A DNA stretch of 64,000 nt, taken from assembly GCA_902470065.1 (NCBI GenBank), contig CABRFA010000005.1, forward strand, positions 1 through 64,000, given 5' to 3'. The notes under the pieces are model-generated. The model searched no databases. It saw only the letters and a list, made by a program, of their open reading frames with translations, and was not told the DNA's origin. Below are positions 24,935 to 32,723 of this stretch, piece after piece (position 1 is the first letter of the stretch; the number at the start of each line of letters is the position of its first letter). The DNA is from an uncultured Collinsella sp. (GTDB lineage: Bacteria; Actinomycetota; Coriobacteriia; Coriobacteriales; Coriobacteriaceae). The translations under genes and the position numbers were made by a program.

Positions 24935-26293
24935 ATGGCCTCATCCGCTCCGCGCGGTTTGCGCTCCGACCATGTTGTTACCGTCGGCATTGCGCTGTTC
25001 TCGATGCTCTTTGGCGCCGGCAACCTCATTATTCCGCCGCTGCTGGCGCTGCAGGCTGGTTCTGCCACGCCGGTCGCCATGCTCGGCTTTCTGATTGCCG
25101 CCATCGGCCTGCCCGTCATGGGTTTTATCGCCGTGGCACTTGCCGGAACGGCGCGTGAGCTTGCCGGCCGCGTGCATCCTAAGTTTGGCGAATTCTTCGT
25201 TGCGGCGGTCTATCTGGCCATCGGTCCGTGCCTGGCCATTCCGCGCACAAGCTCTACGGCGTTCGAAATGCTGGTGCCGCTGCTACCCGAGGGCGTTTCG
25301 CTCGGCACGGCACGTCTGGTGTTTGCCATCGGGTTCTTCGTCGTCGCGTTTGTGCTCACGCTGCGCCCGGGTGTCATCACGCGCGTGCTCGGCCGCATTA
25401 CGGGCCCTGCGCTCATTGCGCTTATCGTGCTCGTTGTCGGCGCCGCCGTGATCTCGCCGCTAGGACCGGCTGCTATCCCGCAAGCTCCCTATGATGCCGG
25501 TGCTGCCGTGCAGGGCTTTTTGACCGGCTACCAGACCATGGACCTGCTCGCGTCGCTCGCCTTTGGCATTATCATCGCCGAGACCATCCACGAGCTGGGC
25601 GTTACCGATGACAAGCGCGTGGCCTTCGAGATTTCGCGCTCCGGTGTGATCGCCGGCGTGCTCATGGCCATTATCTATTGCGGCTTGGCACTTGCCGGTA
25701 TGCAGCTCGGCACCGTGATGCCCGACGCCACCAACGGCGCTGCAATCCTTGCCCGCTCTGCCTCCATGCACTTTGGCCTTGCCGGCACGATCGTGGTCTT
25801 CGCCATCTTCTTCCTCGCCTGCATGAACGTGTGCATCGGCCTCATCAGCTGCTGCTCGCGCTACTTCTGCGAGACGTATGTGGTTGAAGGGGGAGCGGAG
25901 GCTTCCGAGGAGGCCATGCGCCGCCCCTTCGCGATCCTCGCCTTTGTATTCGCGGCGTTTTCGTGCGTGCTCTCCAACGTGGGCCTCGATGTGATCCTTA
26001 TGTTCTCGGTACCCATGCTCAACGCTTTGTATCCCGTCGCCATTGTGCTGGTGCTTATGGGCCTGGTGCACGGCTTTTGCGACGCTCATCCACAGGTGTG
26101 GGTGTGGGTCGGCGGCGTGGTTGCTGTGCAGAGTGTGATCACCTCGGTCCGCGATGCGTTCTTTGCGGGCGCGTGGCTGCCGTTCGATGCACTGCCGCTT
26201 GCGGACATTGGAGCCGCGTGGGCGCCGGTTGCCGTGGTTGCCTTTGTGATCGGTCTGCTCCATAGTCGTTTTGTCGCACATTCGAGGAGCTAA
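24935..26293 (+). CDS. brnQ: Branched-chain amino acid transporter
   Basis: 452-residue BrnQ (LIVCS family) with about 12 hydrophobic segments. LFSMLFGAGNLIIPP at residues 19-33 is the family signature, and FLTGYQTMDLLASLAFG is another. It imports Leu/Ile/Val by Na+ or H+ symport. GAAAGG precedes ATG 24935; the long upstream in-frame reading overlaps csd and is rejected. Downstream lie two tRNA genes. Confidence 0.9.
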   Translation: MASSAPRGLRSDHVVTVGIALFSMLFGAGNLIIPPLLALQAGSATPVAMLGFLIAAIGLPVMGFIAVALAGTARELAGRVHPKFGEFFVAAVYLAIGPCLAIPRTSSTAFEMLVPLLPEGVSLGTARLVFAIGFFVVAFVLTLRPGVITRVLGRITGPALIALIVLVVGAAVISPLGPAAIPQAPYDAGAAVQGFLTGYQTMDLLASLAFGIIIAETIHELGVTDDKRVAFEISRSGVIAGVLMAIIYCGLALAGMQLGTVMPDATNGAAILARSASMHFGLAGTIVVFAIFFLACMNVCIGLISCCSRYFCETYVVEGGAEASEEAMRRPFAILAFVFAAFSCVLSNVGLDVILMFSVPMLNALYPVAIVLVLMGLVHGFCDAHPQVWVWVGGVVAVQSVITSVRDAFFAGAWLPFDALPLADIGAAWAPVAVVAFVIGLLHSRFVAHSRS

Positions 26294-26304
26294 GGCATCA
26301 ATGC

Positions 26305-26333
26305 TTGCACAGGCGGGGAGTCTCCCCTATAAT
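26305..26333 (+). promoter_or_regulatory. Strong promoter of tRNA-Pro/tRNA-Gly
   Basis: TTGCAC, a 17-nt spacer and a perfect TATAAT. The spacer contains GGGGAGTCTCCCC. It lies about 50 nt before tRNA-Pro and is the best sigma-70-type promoter in the window. Confidence 0.75.
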
Positions 26334-26384
26334 TTCCTTCGCTTTGGGACACGCAAGGTTTAGACCTTAGCTGCTCAACACCTT

Positions 26385-26461
26385 CGGGACGTGGCGCAGT
26401 TTGGTAGCGCGCCTGCTTTGGGAGCAGGATGTCGCAGGTTCGAATCCTGTCGTCCCGACCA
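26385..26461 (+). tRNA. tRNA-Pro (TGG)
   Basis: 77 nt including encoded CCA. Acceptor stem CGGGACG/CGTCCCG, anticodon arm CCTGC-TTTGGGA-GCAGG with anticodon TGG, T-arm GCAGG-TTCGAAT-CCTGT. Confidence 0.95.
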
Positions 26462-26468
26462 TATTCTT

Positions 26469-26542
26469 GCGGGCGTAGTTCAATGGTAGAACCCCAGCCT
26501 TCCAAGCTGATGACGCGGGTTCGATTCCCGTCGCCCGCTCCA
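26469..26542 (+). tRNA. tRNA-Gly (TCC)
   Basis: 74 nt including encoded CCA. Acceptor GCGGGCG/CGCCCGC, anticodon loop CTTCCAA (anticodon TCC), T-arm GCGGG-TTCGATT-CCCGT. Confidence 0.95.
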
Positions 26543-26553
26543 TTAGATAAACG

Positions 26554-26590
26554 AACGGCTCTGGCTCCTTTTGGGACCAGAGCCGTTTTC
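26554..26590 (+). terminator. Terminator of the tRNA operon
   Basis: AACGGCTCTGG pairs with CCAGAGCCGTT around a 12-nt loop, followed by TTC. The 3' stem ends in TTTT. Confidence 0.8.
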
Positions 26591-26623
26591 ATATACATGC
26601 CGGGGACCCCACATCCCCTCCTA

Positions 26624-26690
26624 AGTTGCGGTGAAATACGGACTGTTTTCCGGCTTTTATGGCCCATGTAGTCCGTATTTCACCGCAACT
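26624..26690. repeat. Palindromic repeat family A, copy 2
   Basis: Perfect 20-nt arms 26624-26643 and 26671-26690 (AGTTGCGGTGAAATACGGAC and its complement) with a 27-nt loop; the inner CTGTTTT symmetry has decayed. Preceded by CCCCTCC. Lies upstream of the AbiEi/nuclease-like gene. Between 26691 and 26841 I see no other feature. Confidence 0.8.
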
Positions 26691-26854
26691 ATTTGTAAGG
26701 TTGGATTTTGATGCCGTTGGGAGGGTCGTAGCGACCGTCTACCGAGAGTGGAATTATTTTTTGAAGCTCTGACCTGCGGCGTCAAGCTTTTGGTCAGCTT
26801 TTGGCAAGGCCTGCGGACGGAAGCATGCGATAGCGTAATGGTATTCTCTCCGCC

Positions 26855-27877
26855 GTGATGGTTATGGGGTTGGCCATGCTCGATAAAGGCAAACATTTTC
26901 CGCAGTCATATGCAAGAATGCTATTCTCGGCCGTTGGAATTCATCAAGATGGACAGCTGCTTATAACAATTGATCCTTGGGATGAACGCCGTGCGCGCGA
27001 GCTTATGCAGAAAGAGCTCATGCTTCGTCTTTACAACCATGTGTATGCGGATCCGGTCTATTGGAATAATCTTGGGGTTGAAGATCGCATCTTTCAGCTG
27101 GCATCCGCTATTGCGGTCGTTGAACCGGATGCTGTGTTTTGCGGATCGACGGCAGCGCTGCTCTACGGCATCGGCTCGGCGTATACGCTTCTGGATAAAG
27201 TGCAAGTACTGCTGCTACGGTCTACAAGGCGTGATACGTATGAGTTCGTTGAATACAAGCGCTGGCGGGCGGGCGAAGTGTGGCGGCTAGGTCTGTTTAC
27301 ACTGACGGATCCGTGTCGAACGGTTGTTGATATCGCTCGAACGAGCGCCTTTCGCTATGCGCTGGGCTATGTCGATGGCTTGGCCCGTGAGTACGATGTC
27401 GAACGCGAAGAACTGCGAGCATACGCGCAGGCAAATTGCCGAGGGTTGCATGGCATCGCGCGTGCTTTTGACGTTTTTGAGTATATGGACGGCAGGTCAG
27501 ACAATGGCGGCGAGTCTGAGGCGAGAGCAGCGATGATTCTCGCTGGGGTTGCCGCGCCCGAGCTTCAAGTTGAGATAACGCGACCGGGAAACGCTGGCTA
27601 TTATCTAGCAGATTATGGCTGGCAGATGCCAGGCGGCTCATGGACGCTGGCAGAGCTGCATGGGCTAGGCAAGTTTGAAGACGAAGCTCAAAATGATCCA
27701 GAGCAGGCGGCGGCAAAAACGTATCGAGCGGCCCTCATGCGCGACGCGAACCTTCGCGCCATGGGCCACAACGTCATTCATTTCAAACTCTCGGACACCT
27801 ATGACGTAGAATCGTTCGGTGCCATGATGCGCGGCTACGGCATTCCGACAACAAAACCCTACGCCGAATCCCGATAG
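26855..27877 (+). CDS. AbiEi-like / PD-(D/E)XK-fold-like protein, unassigned
   Basis: 340-residue soluble protein without a close match by eye. FCGSTAALLYGI near residue 97 resembles the AbiEi-type antitoxin/regulator region; the C-terminal part contains GESEARA, YYLADYGW and LAELHGLGKF, an E-D-ExxG-K arrangement like the Vsr/DUF559 nuclease fold. No partner toxin is adjacent on this strand. Base composition is lower in GC than its neighbours. TATTCT at 26842-26847 is 8 nt from the GTG at 26855 and no Shine-Dalgarno is visible, so the transcript may be leaderless; ATGs at 26858, 26864 and 26876 are alternatives. Flanked by two family-A palindromes. Confidence 0.5.
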   Translation: MMVMGLAMLDKGKHFPQSYARMLFSAVGIHQDGQLLITIDPWDERRARELMQKELMLRLYNHVYADPVYWNNLGVEDRIFQLASAIAVVEPDAVFCGSTAALLYGIGSAYTLLDKVQVLLLRSTRRDTYEFVEYKRWRAGEVWRLGLFTLTDPCRTVVDIARTSAFRYALGYVDGLAREYDVEREELRAYAQANCRGLHGIARAFDVFEYMDGRSDNGGESEARAAMILAGVAAPELQVEITRPGNAGYYLADYGWQMPGGSWTLAELHGLGKFEDEAQNDPEQAAAKTYRAALMRDANLRAMGHNVIHFKLSDTYDVESFGAMMRGYGIPTTKPYAESR

Positions 27878-27903
27878 CGAAATCGTTCGCGGTCCACCTT
27901 CAA

Positions 27904-27974
27904 TAAGTTGCGGTGAAATACGGACTGTTTTGCGGTTTGACCAGCAAAAACAGTCCGTATTTCACCGCAACTTA
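27904..27974. repeat. Palindromic repeat family A, copy 3
   Basis: 27-nt arms 27904-27930 and 27948-27974, identical in the TACGGAC variant to copy 2, with a 17-nt loop close to that of copy 1 (TGCGG-TTT). Lies between the convergent AbiEi-like and PIN genes and is followed by GGAGGGG. Confidence 0.85.
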
Positions 27975-27987
27975 GGAGGGGATGGGG

Positions 27988-28464
27988 TTAGTGGCGACCG
28001 TGGTGGCGGAGCTTGTCGATGGTGGAGTCGGTGCTTCGGCTGCGGGATTCGGCGGCGCGGTCGCGGGCGTCGGCAGCGGTTTGGCGCTTGTGGCGGTAAT
28101 CGATCATGCCTTGGATGATGGGCTTGCCAAAGCTCACGACATCATCGTTGTAGATGGCGGTTCGGGCGGCGAGGAGGCAGTCGGTAAAGTCCATATGGGT
28201 CTTGCCAAAGAGTTTGACGGCAAGGGAGACAACGGTGGGCTCGTCGACCATGACGTCATCGAGTAACTTGGTCATGGCCGTCGCAATCTCCACACGCGGG
28301 ACCTTGTAGACGTCACGCAGCGTAACGGCGACGCGCGTGATGATCTCGGGGTAGACGCGAGCGGTGCGCGTGGCGATGACCTTGGCGGCGCGCGGTGACA
28401 GGACCTCGTCGTCGTCAAGCAGGTAGCGTAGGATGACGGTCTCGTCGATGATGGTGCTACTCAT
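27988..28464 (-). CDS. PIN-domain toxin of a type II TA pair
   Basis: 158 residues; the first 130 form a PIN-domain ribonuclease. The acidic residues are at IIDETVILRYLLDDD (N-terminal Asp), the central PRVEIA region and TDCLLAA/DDVVSFGKP near residues 93-113. The C-terminal 30 residues are basic (KRQTAADARDRAAESRSRS). PIN toxins cleave RNA or tRNA when free of antitoxin. The gene starts within the last 8 nt of the DinJ-like gene, the usual antitoxin-first coupling. Confidence 0.75.
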   Translation of the reverse strand: MSSTIIDETVILRYLLDDDEVLSPRAAKVIATRTARVYPEIITRVAVTLRDVYKVPRVEIATAMTKLLDDVMVDEPTVVSLAVKLFGKTHMDFTDCLLAARTAIYNDDVVSFGKPIIQGMIDYRHKRQTAADARDRAAESRSRSTDSTIDKLRHHGRH

Positions 28465-28780
28465 GGATATCTACTTCCTCGGGACCCAAAATCGAATCGT
28501 CGCTTTCTGTAGCAAGGTACTCAATCCAGGCGTTACGCTCCTCGGAGCGGCGATTGGGATCTCCGTATGCTTTGAGCGATCCATAGGCGGCGGTGCCGTC
28601 CTTTGAGCGCACGGCGACCGGCTGAAAGGGAAGCTTGCGCATCAAAATGCTTTGCGCGACAAATAAACGGACAGCCTCGGCGAGCGATGTGCCCATGGCG
28701 TCGTAGAGATGCTCGGCATGCTGCTTGTCTTCCTCGCGAATGCGCACCTGCAGGATGGCTCGTTTTTGAGTCGATGACAT
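28457..28780 (-). CDS. RelB/DinJ-type antitoxin
   Basis: 107 residues. The N-terminal 50 residues have the ribbon-helix-helix pattern of RelB/DinJ (ILQVRIREEDKQHAEHLY followed by GTSLAEAVRLFV); the acidic C-terminus would bind the PIN toxin. It overlaps the toxin gene by 8 nt. RelB/DinJ antitoxins usually repress their own promoter; the palindrome at 28831-28844 is a fitting operator. GGGAGG lies close before the ATG. Confidence 0.78.
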   Translation of the reverse strand: MSSTQKRAILQVRIREEDKQHAEHLYDAMGTSLAEAVRLFVAQSILMRKLPFQPVAVRSKDGTAAYGSLKAYGDPNRRSEERNAWIEYLATESDDSILGPEEVDIHE

Positions 28781-28830
28781 TACTGGCCTCCCTTAATGAG
28801 CGTGCAATATGAACAGTCAAATATAGCATC

Positions 28831-28844
28831 GGCTAATAATAGCC
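28831..28844 (-). promoter_or_regulatory. Probable operator of the TA pair
   Basis: GGCTA-ATAA-TAGCC is a perfect dyad. On the minus strand it overlaps the spacer of a TTGGCT-15-TATATT promoter reading into the antitoxin gene. The AT-rich stretch 28800-29000 otherwise contains no recognised gene. Confidence 0.45.
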
Positions 28845-29005
28845 AATCTTATAACCACTACTTTATTGCACTAGAGTAATTGATTGTGAACAATATTACA
28901 AACGTACTACATCCTTCAGAAGCGAACGTGAAATCTTTCTTGGGCGTACGCATGTAATACACTCACCTTTATAGCTTTTAGAGAATAATTCCAACCTGCC
29001 AAAAC

Positions 29006-29031
29006 CCCTGCAATACACCCGTATTGCAGGG
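29006..29031. repeat. 11-bp hairpin upstream of the formate operon
   Basis: CCCTGCAATAC-ACCC-GTATTGCAGGG, perfect stem with a 4-nt loop, no T-run. About 180 nt before the first formate-operon gene; it may be an operator. Confidence 0.5.
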
Positions 29032-29091
29032 CCTATGCTCAAGTTTGCCACCTGCAACTGCGTATATTTAGCCTGTATATCGTTGGAGGAA

Positions 29092-29198
29092 CTCTATCGA
29101 AGCGCCTGTTTCGCCGCATGCGCTCGATACGCCGATGCCAGGCCACGGGCGGCTTGGGGCAACGTCGACAGGGTCTCTCCGGCATGGGATTCAGGAGG
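29092..29198 (+). promoter_or_regulatory. Structured leader of the formate operon
   Basis: Between AT-rich -10-like boxes (TATATT 29063, TATATC 29076) and the first gene, the leader can form TATCG(A)AGCGC with GCGCT-CGATA, then an outer GATGCC/GGCAT pairing enclosing GGCCACGGGC. The layout looks like a cis-acting RNA. I could not match it to a riboswitch class; a molybdenum-cofactor sensor would fit the downstream enzyme but is a guess. Confidence 0.35.
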
Positions 29199-29209
29199 GA
29201 GTGAACAAC

Positions 29210-29728
29210 ATGGGCAATAAACGAGTCGTGGCTGATTCTTCACGCTGCATTGGGTGCCAAACCTGTATGGCGGCGTGCATCGAAGCACACGATATTCCCG
29301 GCAACATCGCCGCACCTCGCTTGCGCGTAACGCGCACCTACGAGATTTCCGCGCCGGTGGCATGTCACCACTGCGAGGATGCCCCGTGCGCCAAGGCCTG
29401 CCCCACGGGCGCCTTGTTCTTTGATCCAAAGAACCATCGCATCGGCGTCAACGAGGACAACTGCATCGGCTGCAAGAGCTGCGTCATGGCCTGCCCCTTT
29501 GGCGCCGTGAGCGTGGCGACCACGCAGGTCCCCGTCTTGATGGGCGACGTGCGCGTAGGTTCGCAGACTAAGAGCTTCGTGCTCAAGTGCGACCTGTGCG
29601 TGGACCGTCCCGGCGGTCCGGCGTGTGCCGAGGCTTGTCCGACCAAGGGCCTCACCCTGGTGGACGAGGAGCGCCTGGCGGAGCTGACTGCCGAGCGTGC
29701 CCGCGCCACCATCGAAAACGAGGCGTAG
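29210..29728 (+). CDS. 4Fe-4S ferredoxin-like electron carrier (HydN/HycB type)
   Basis: 172 residues with four cysteine clusters: CIGCQTCMAAC, CHHCEDAPCAKAC, CIGCKSCVMAC and CDLCVD..ACAEAC, i.e. four [4Fe-4S] centres in the DMSO-reductase-type ferredoxin fold. Placed directly before fdhF, it probably passes electrons from formate dehydrogenase towards the hydrogenase. AGGAGGGAG precedes ATG 29210. First gene of the formate hydrogenlyase operon; a second related protein (HyfA) follows fdhF. Confidence 0.88.
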   Translation: MGNKRVVADSSRCIGCQTCMAACIEAHDIPGNIAAPRLRVTRTYEISAPVACHHCEDAPCAKACPTGALFFDPKNHRIGVNEDNCIGCKSCVMACPFGAVSVATTQVPVLMGDVRVGSQTKSFVLKCDLCVDRPGGPACAEACPTKGLTLVDEERLAELTAERARATIENEA

Positions 29729-29765
29729 GCGGGCGGCCATACAAGCCCAACGATTATCAAATAAG

Positions 29766-29781
29766 TACCGATTAATCGGTA
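29766..29781. promoter_or_regulatory. 16-nt palindrome before fdhF
   Basis: TACCGATTAATCGGTA is a perfect palindrome 24 nt before the fdhF start, in a short AT-rich gap. It is a plausible binding site for a dimeric regulator or a small hairpin affecting fdhF translation. Confidence 0.45.
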
Positions 29782-29804
29782 GCAGAGAAAGGAAGGAGGG
29801 TGTC

Positions 29805-32027
29805 ATGGAGAAGCATAAAGTGATCTGCCCGTATTGCGGCGCCGGTTGCCAGTTTAACCTCTTGGTCCAAAACGGCCAGGTCGTGGGTACCGAACCGCTC
29901 AACGGCATCACCAATCAGGGCGAGCTGTGCCTTAAGGGCATGAGCGGCTACGACTTCATCAACGACACCAAGATCTTGACTCCTCGCGTACTGCACCCGA
30001 TGATCCGCCGCACTAAGGGCGCGGATCTTGAGCGCGTAAGCTGGGACGAGGCACTGGATTTCACCGCATCTAAGATGCAGGCCATAATTGACGAATATGG
30101 TCCTAACGCTGTCATGACCACCGGCTCTTCGCGAGGCGGCGGCAATGAGGCGAACTACGTCATGCAGAAGTTTACGCGTGCGTGCATCGGCACCCACAGC
30201 GTGGACAACTGCGCCCGTACTTGACACGGCCCTACTGTCCTCGGTCTGATGGACACGGTTGGTTCAGGTTGCATGTCATGCTCCATCCCCGGTATGGAGG
30301 ATGCGGGCTGCATTTTCCTCTTCGGCTATAACCCTGCCGATTCGCACCCCATCGTCGCAAGGCGTATCGTGCGAGCCAAAGAAAAGGGTTGCAAGATCAT
30401 CGTCGCCGACCCGCGCCATATCGAAACCGCGCGTATCGCCGATCTCTACCTTCCGATCAAGAACGGTTGCAACGTTGCGTTCCTCAACGCCTTTGCCAAC
30501 TGCTTGGTCAACGATGGCCTCTACGACAAGGAATTCGTCGCCGAGCATACGAACGGCTTTGACGAGTGGTGGGAGACCATCAAGAACTACACTCCCGAAT
30601 CCGTACAGGACATCACGGGTGTCGAGCCCGCGTTGATCCACCAAGCTGCCGAGATGTACGCCACGGCGAAGCCCTCTGCCATCATTGGCTGGGGCATGGG
30701 CGTATGCCAGCAGAAGCAGAACCTGAAGACGGTGCACACCATCGCCTCCATCGCCTGCGTTGCCGGCCAGATCGGCAAACCCAACTCCGGCCTCGCGCCC
30801 GTGCGCGGTCAGAACAACGTCCAGGGCTCCTGCGATATGGGCATGCTGCCCAACCTGTATCCTGGCTACCAGAAGGTCACCGACCCGGCAGTGCGTGCCA
30901 AGTTTGCCAAGGCTTGGGGCGTGCCCGAGGAAAAGCTCCCGCTCGAGGAGGGCTACAAGCTCACCGACCTGGGTCACCTGGTCGACGAGGGCAAGGTGCA
31001 CTGCTTCTACAACTACGGCGAGGACCCGGTGCAGACCGAGCCCGATTCGGCCGGTATGCGCAAGACGCTCTCCGAGCTGGATCTGTTCATTTGCCAGGAC
31101 ATCTTTATGACGCAGACGACCATGCTCGCCGACGTCATCCTGCCCGCTACCTCTTGGGGCGAGCACGAGGGTGTCTTTACCGCATCCGACCGTAGCTTCC
31201 AGCACTTTGACGCGGCCGTTCCGCCCAAGGGCGAGTGCCGTCACGACTGGGAGATCTTCGCGGACCTGTCTACGCGTATGGGTTACCCCATGCACTACGA
31301 CAACACCGAGCAGATCTGGAACGAGTGCATTAGCCTGTGCCCCAACTTTGTGGGCGCGACCTACGAGAAGATGGCTCCCGAGGGCGGCTACGCCCAGTGG
31401 CCCGTCAAGAGCACCGATGTGAACGACCACGGTACGCCCGACATGTTCGCTGGTGGCAAGTTCACCACCAAGGACGGCCGCGCCAACCTGATGGCGCACG
31501 ACTGGGAGGCACCCTCCGAGCTTCCCGACGATGAGTACCCGCTCATCCTGTGCACCGTCCGCGAGGTCGGCCACTACAGCTGCCGCTCGATGACCGGCAA
31601 CTGCAAGACGCTGGCGCTGCTTGCCGACGAGCCCGGCTTTGTCCGCATGAATCCCGCGGACGCCCAGGCGCGCGGCATCAAGAATGGCGACATCGTCTCG
31701 ATTCACAGCCGCCGCGGCCAGGTATACAGCCGCGCCGATGTGAGCGACCGCATCAATAAGGGCACGGTCTATATGACCTACCAGTGGTGGATCGGCAAGT
31801 GCAACGAGCTGACCATTCACAAGGTCGACCCGGTCTCGCATACGCCCGAGGACAAGTTCTCCGCCTGCCAGGTCGACGCTATCGCCGACCAGGTCTGGGC
31901 CGAGGGCGAGGTCGAGCGTCAGTACACCGAGCTCAAGCAGGCTCTGGTGGACGCCGCCGCTCCCCAGGACGTTGAGCCTGGCGCCGCCAAGTTCGACGAC
32001 GAGACGCACGTGAACCAAATCGTGTAG
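29805..32027 (+). CDS. fdhF: Formate dehydrogenase H, selenocysteine-containing
   Basis: 740 residues with in-frame TGA at 30222-30224 as Sec140 in NCART-U-HGPTV, aligning with the CARV-U-HGP motif of E. coli FdhH; Sec is a molybdenum ligand. The N-terminus has CPYCGAGCQF for one [4Fe-4S] cluster, and the protein binds bis-MGD. It oxidises formate to CO2 and feeds electrons to Hyf. SECIS at 30236-30255. GGAAGGAGGG precedes ATG 29805. Reading the TGA as a stop would split it into 139- and about 592-residue pieces; continuous homology across it shows one gene. Confidence 0.96.
30236..30255 (+). promoter_or_regulatory. Bacterial SECIS element in fdhF
   Basis: TGTCC (30236-30240) pairs with GGACA (30251-30255); inside, TC and GA flank the loop GGTCT with one bulged T. 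The GGTC lies 21 nt from the UGA, very like the E. coli fdhF element. Confidence 0.85.
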
Positions 32028-32048
32028 TCCCGTTCTCGTTGGCTTTTT

Positions 32049-32091
32049 GGGCCGGGCGTCCCGTACGTTCGGGAGCCCGGCCCGTTATTTT
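32049..32091 (+). terminator. Strong hairpin between fdhF and hyfA
   Basis: GGGCCGGGC/GCCCGGCCC plus inner TCCCG/CGGGA, followed by TTATTTT. Looks like an intrinsic terminator placed inside the operon, 15 nt before the hyfA start. Confidence 0.75.
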
Positions 32092-32105
32092 GAAAGGAAG
32101 TGGGG

Positions 32106-32723
32106 ATGAACCGCTTCATCGACATCAACCCGGAGAGGTGCATCGGCTGCGGAACATGCCAGTCCGCCTGTGCCGACGCCCACCGGATGCAGGGTCTTCA
32201 GGATACGCCGCGCCTGGCGCTCGTGAAGACCGGCGGTATTTCGGCCGCCCTTGCCTGCCACCATTGCGAGGGTGCCCCCTGCGCCGAGGTTTGCCCGGTG
32301 AATGCCATCGAGCACGATGGCGACCGCATCCACGTCAAGGAGCAGGAGTGCATCGGGTGCAGGCTGTGCGCCATCGCGTGCCCCTTCGGAGCCATCCATC
32401 CCGATGGCACGTCTATCGCCGGTGTCGCAGGCATGTGCGACCCGACGCCTTCGTATCCTAAGTCCCTGAGCAGCCTGCTTACGTGGGCTCCCGGCCAGTA
32501 CACCTGCGCTGTCAAGTGCGACCTGTGCGCCTTCGATCCGGACGGCCCACATTGTGTGGCGGCGTGCCCCACCAAGGCGCTGACCGTCATGGGCGGCGCG
32601 GCCGATCGCGAGCTCGACGAGGCCAAGCGCCTGCGCTCGATCGAAAACGGTCCGGTTGTCGACGTTACCGCTGTGGCCCAGGGTCTGTCCGAGAAAGCAG
32701 AAGGGAGCGTAAACAATGGATAG
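32106..32723 (+). CDS. hyfA: Hydrogenase-4 ferredoxin subunit HyfA
   Basis: 205 residues with four [4Fe-4S] motifs: CIGCGTCQSAC, CHHCEGAPCAEVC, CIGCRLCAIAC and CDLCAF..HCVAAC. A 30-residue insertion between the third and fourth sites (GMCDPTPSYPKS) adds a further cysteine. Links FdhF to the hydrogenase module. ATG 32106 chosen over GTG 32100. The last 8 nt overlap hyfB. Confidence 0.85.
   Translation: MNRFIDINPERCIGCGTCQSACADAHRMQGLQDTPRLALVKTGGISAALACHHCEGAPCAEVCPVNAIEHDGDRIHVKEQECIGCRLCAIACPFGAIHPDGTSIAGVAGMCDPTPSYPKSLSSLLTWAPGQYTCAVKCDLCAFDPDGPHCVAACPTKALTVMGGAADRELDEAKRLRSIENGPVVDVTAVAQGLSEKAEGSVNNG

Noticed and set aside
30222..30224. TGA in fdhF as a nonsense mutation or frameshift
   Set aside because: The residue context, the SECIS hairpin and the presence of selA, selB, selC and selD show it is a selenocysteine codon.
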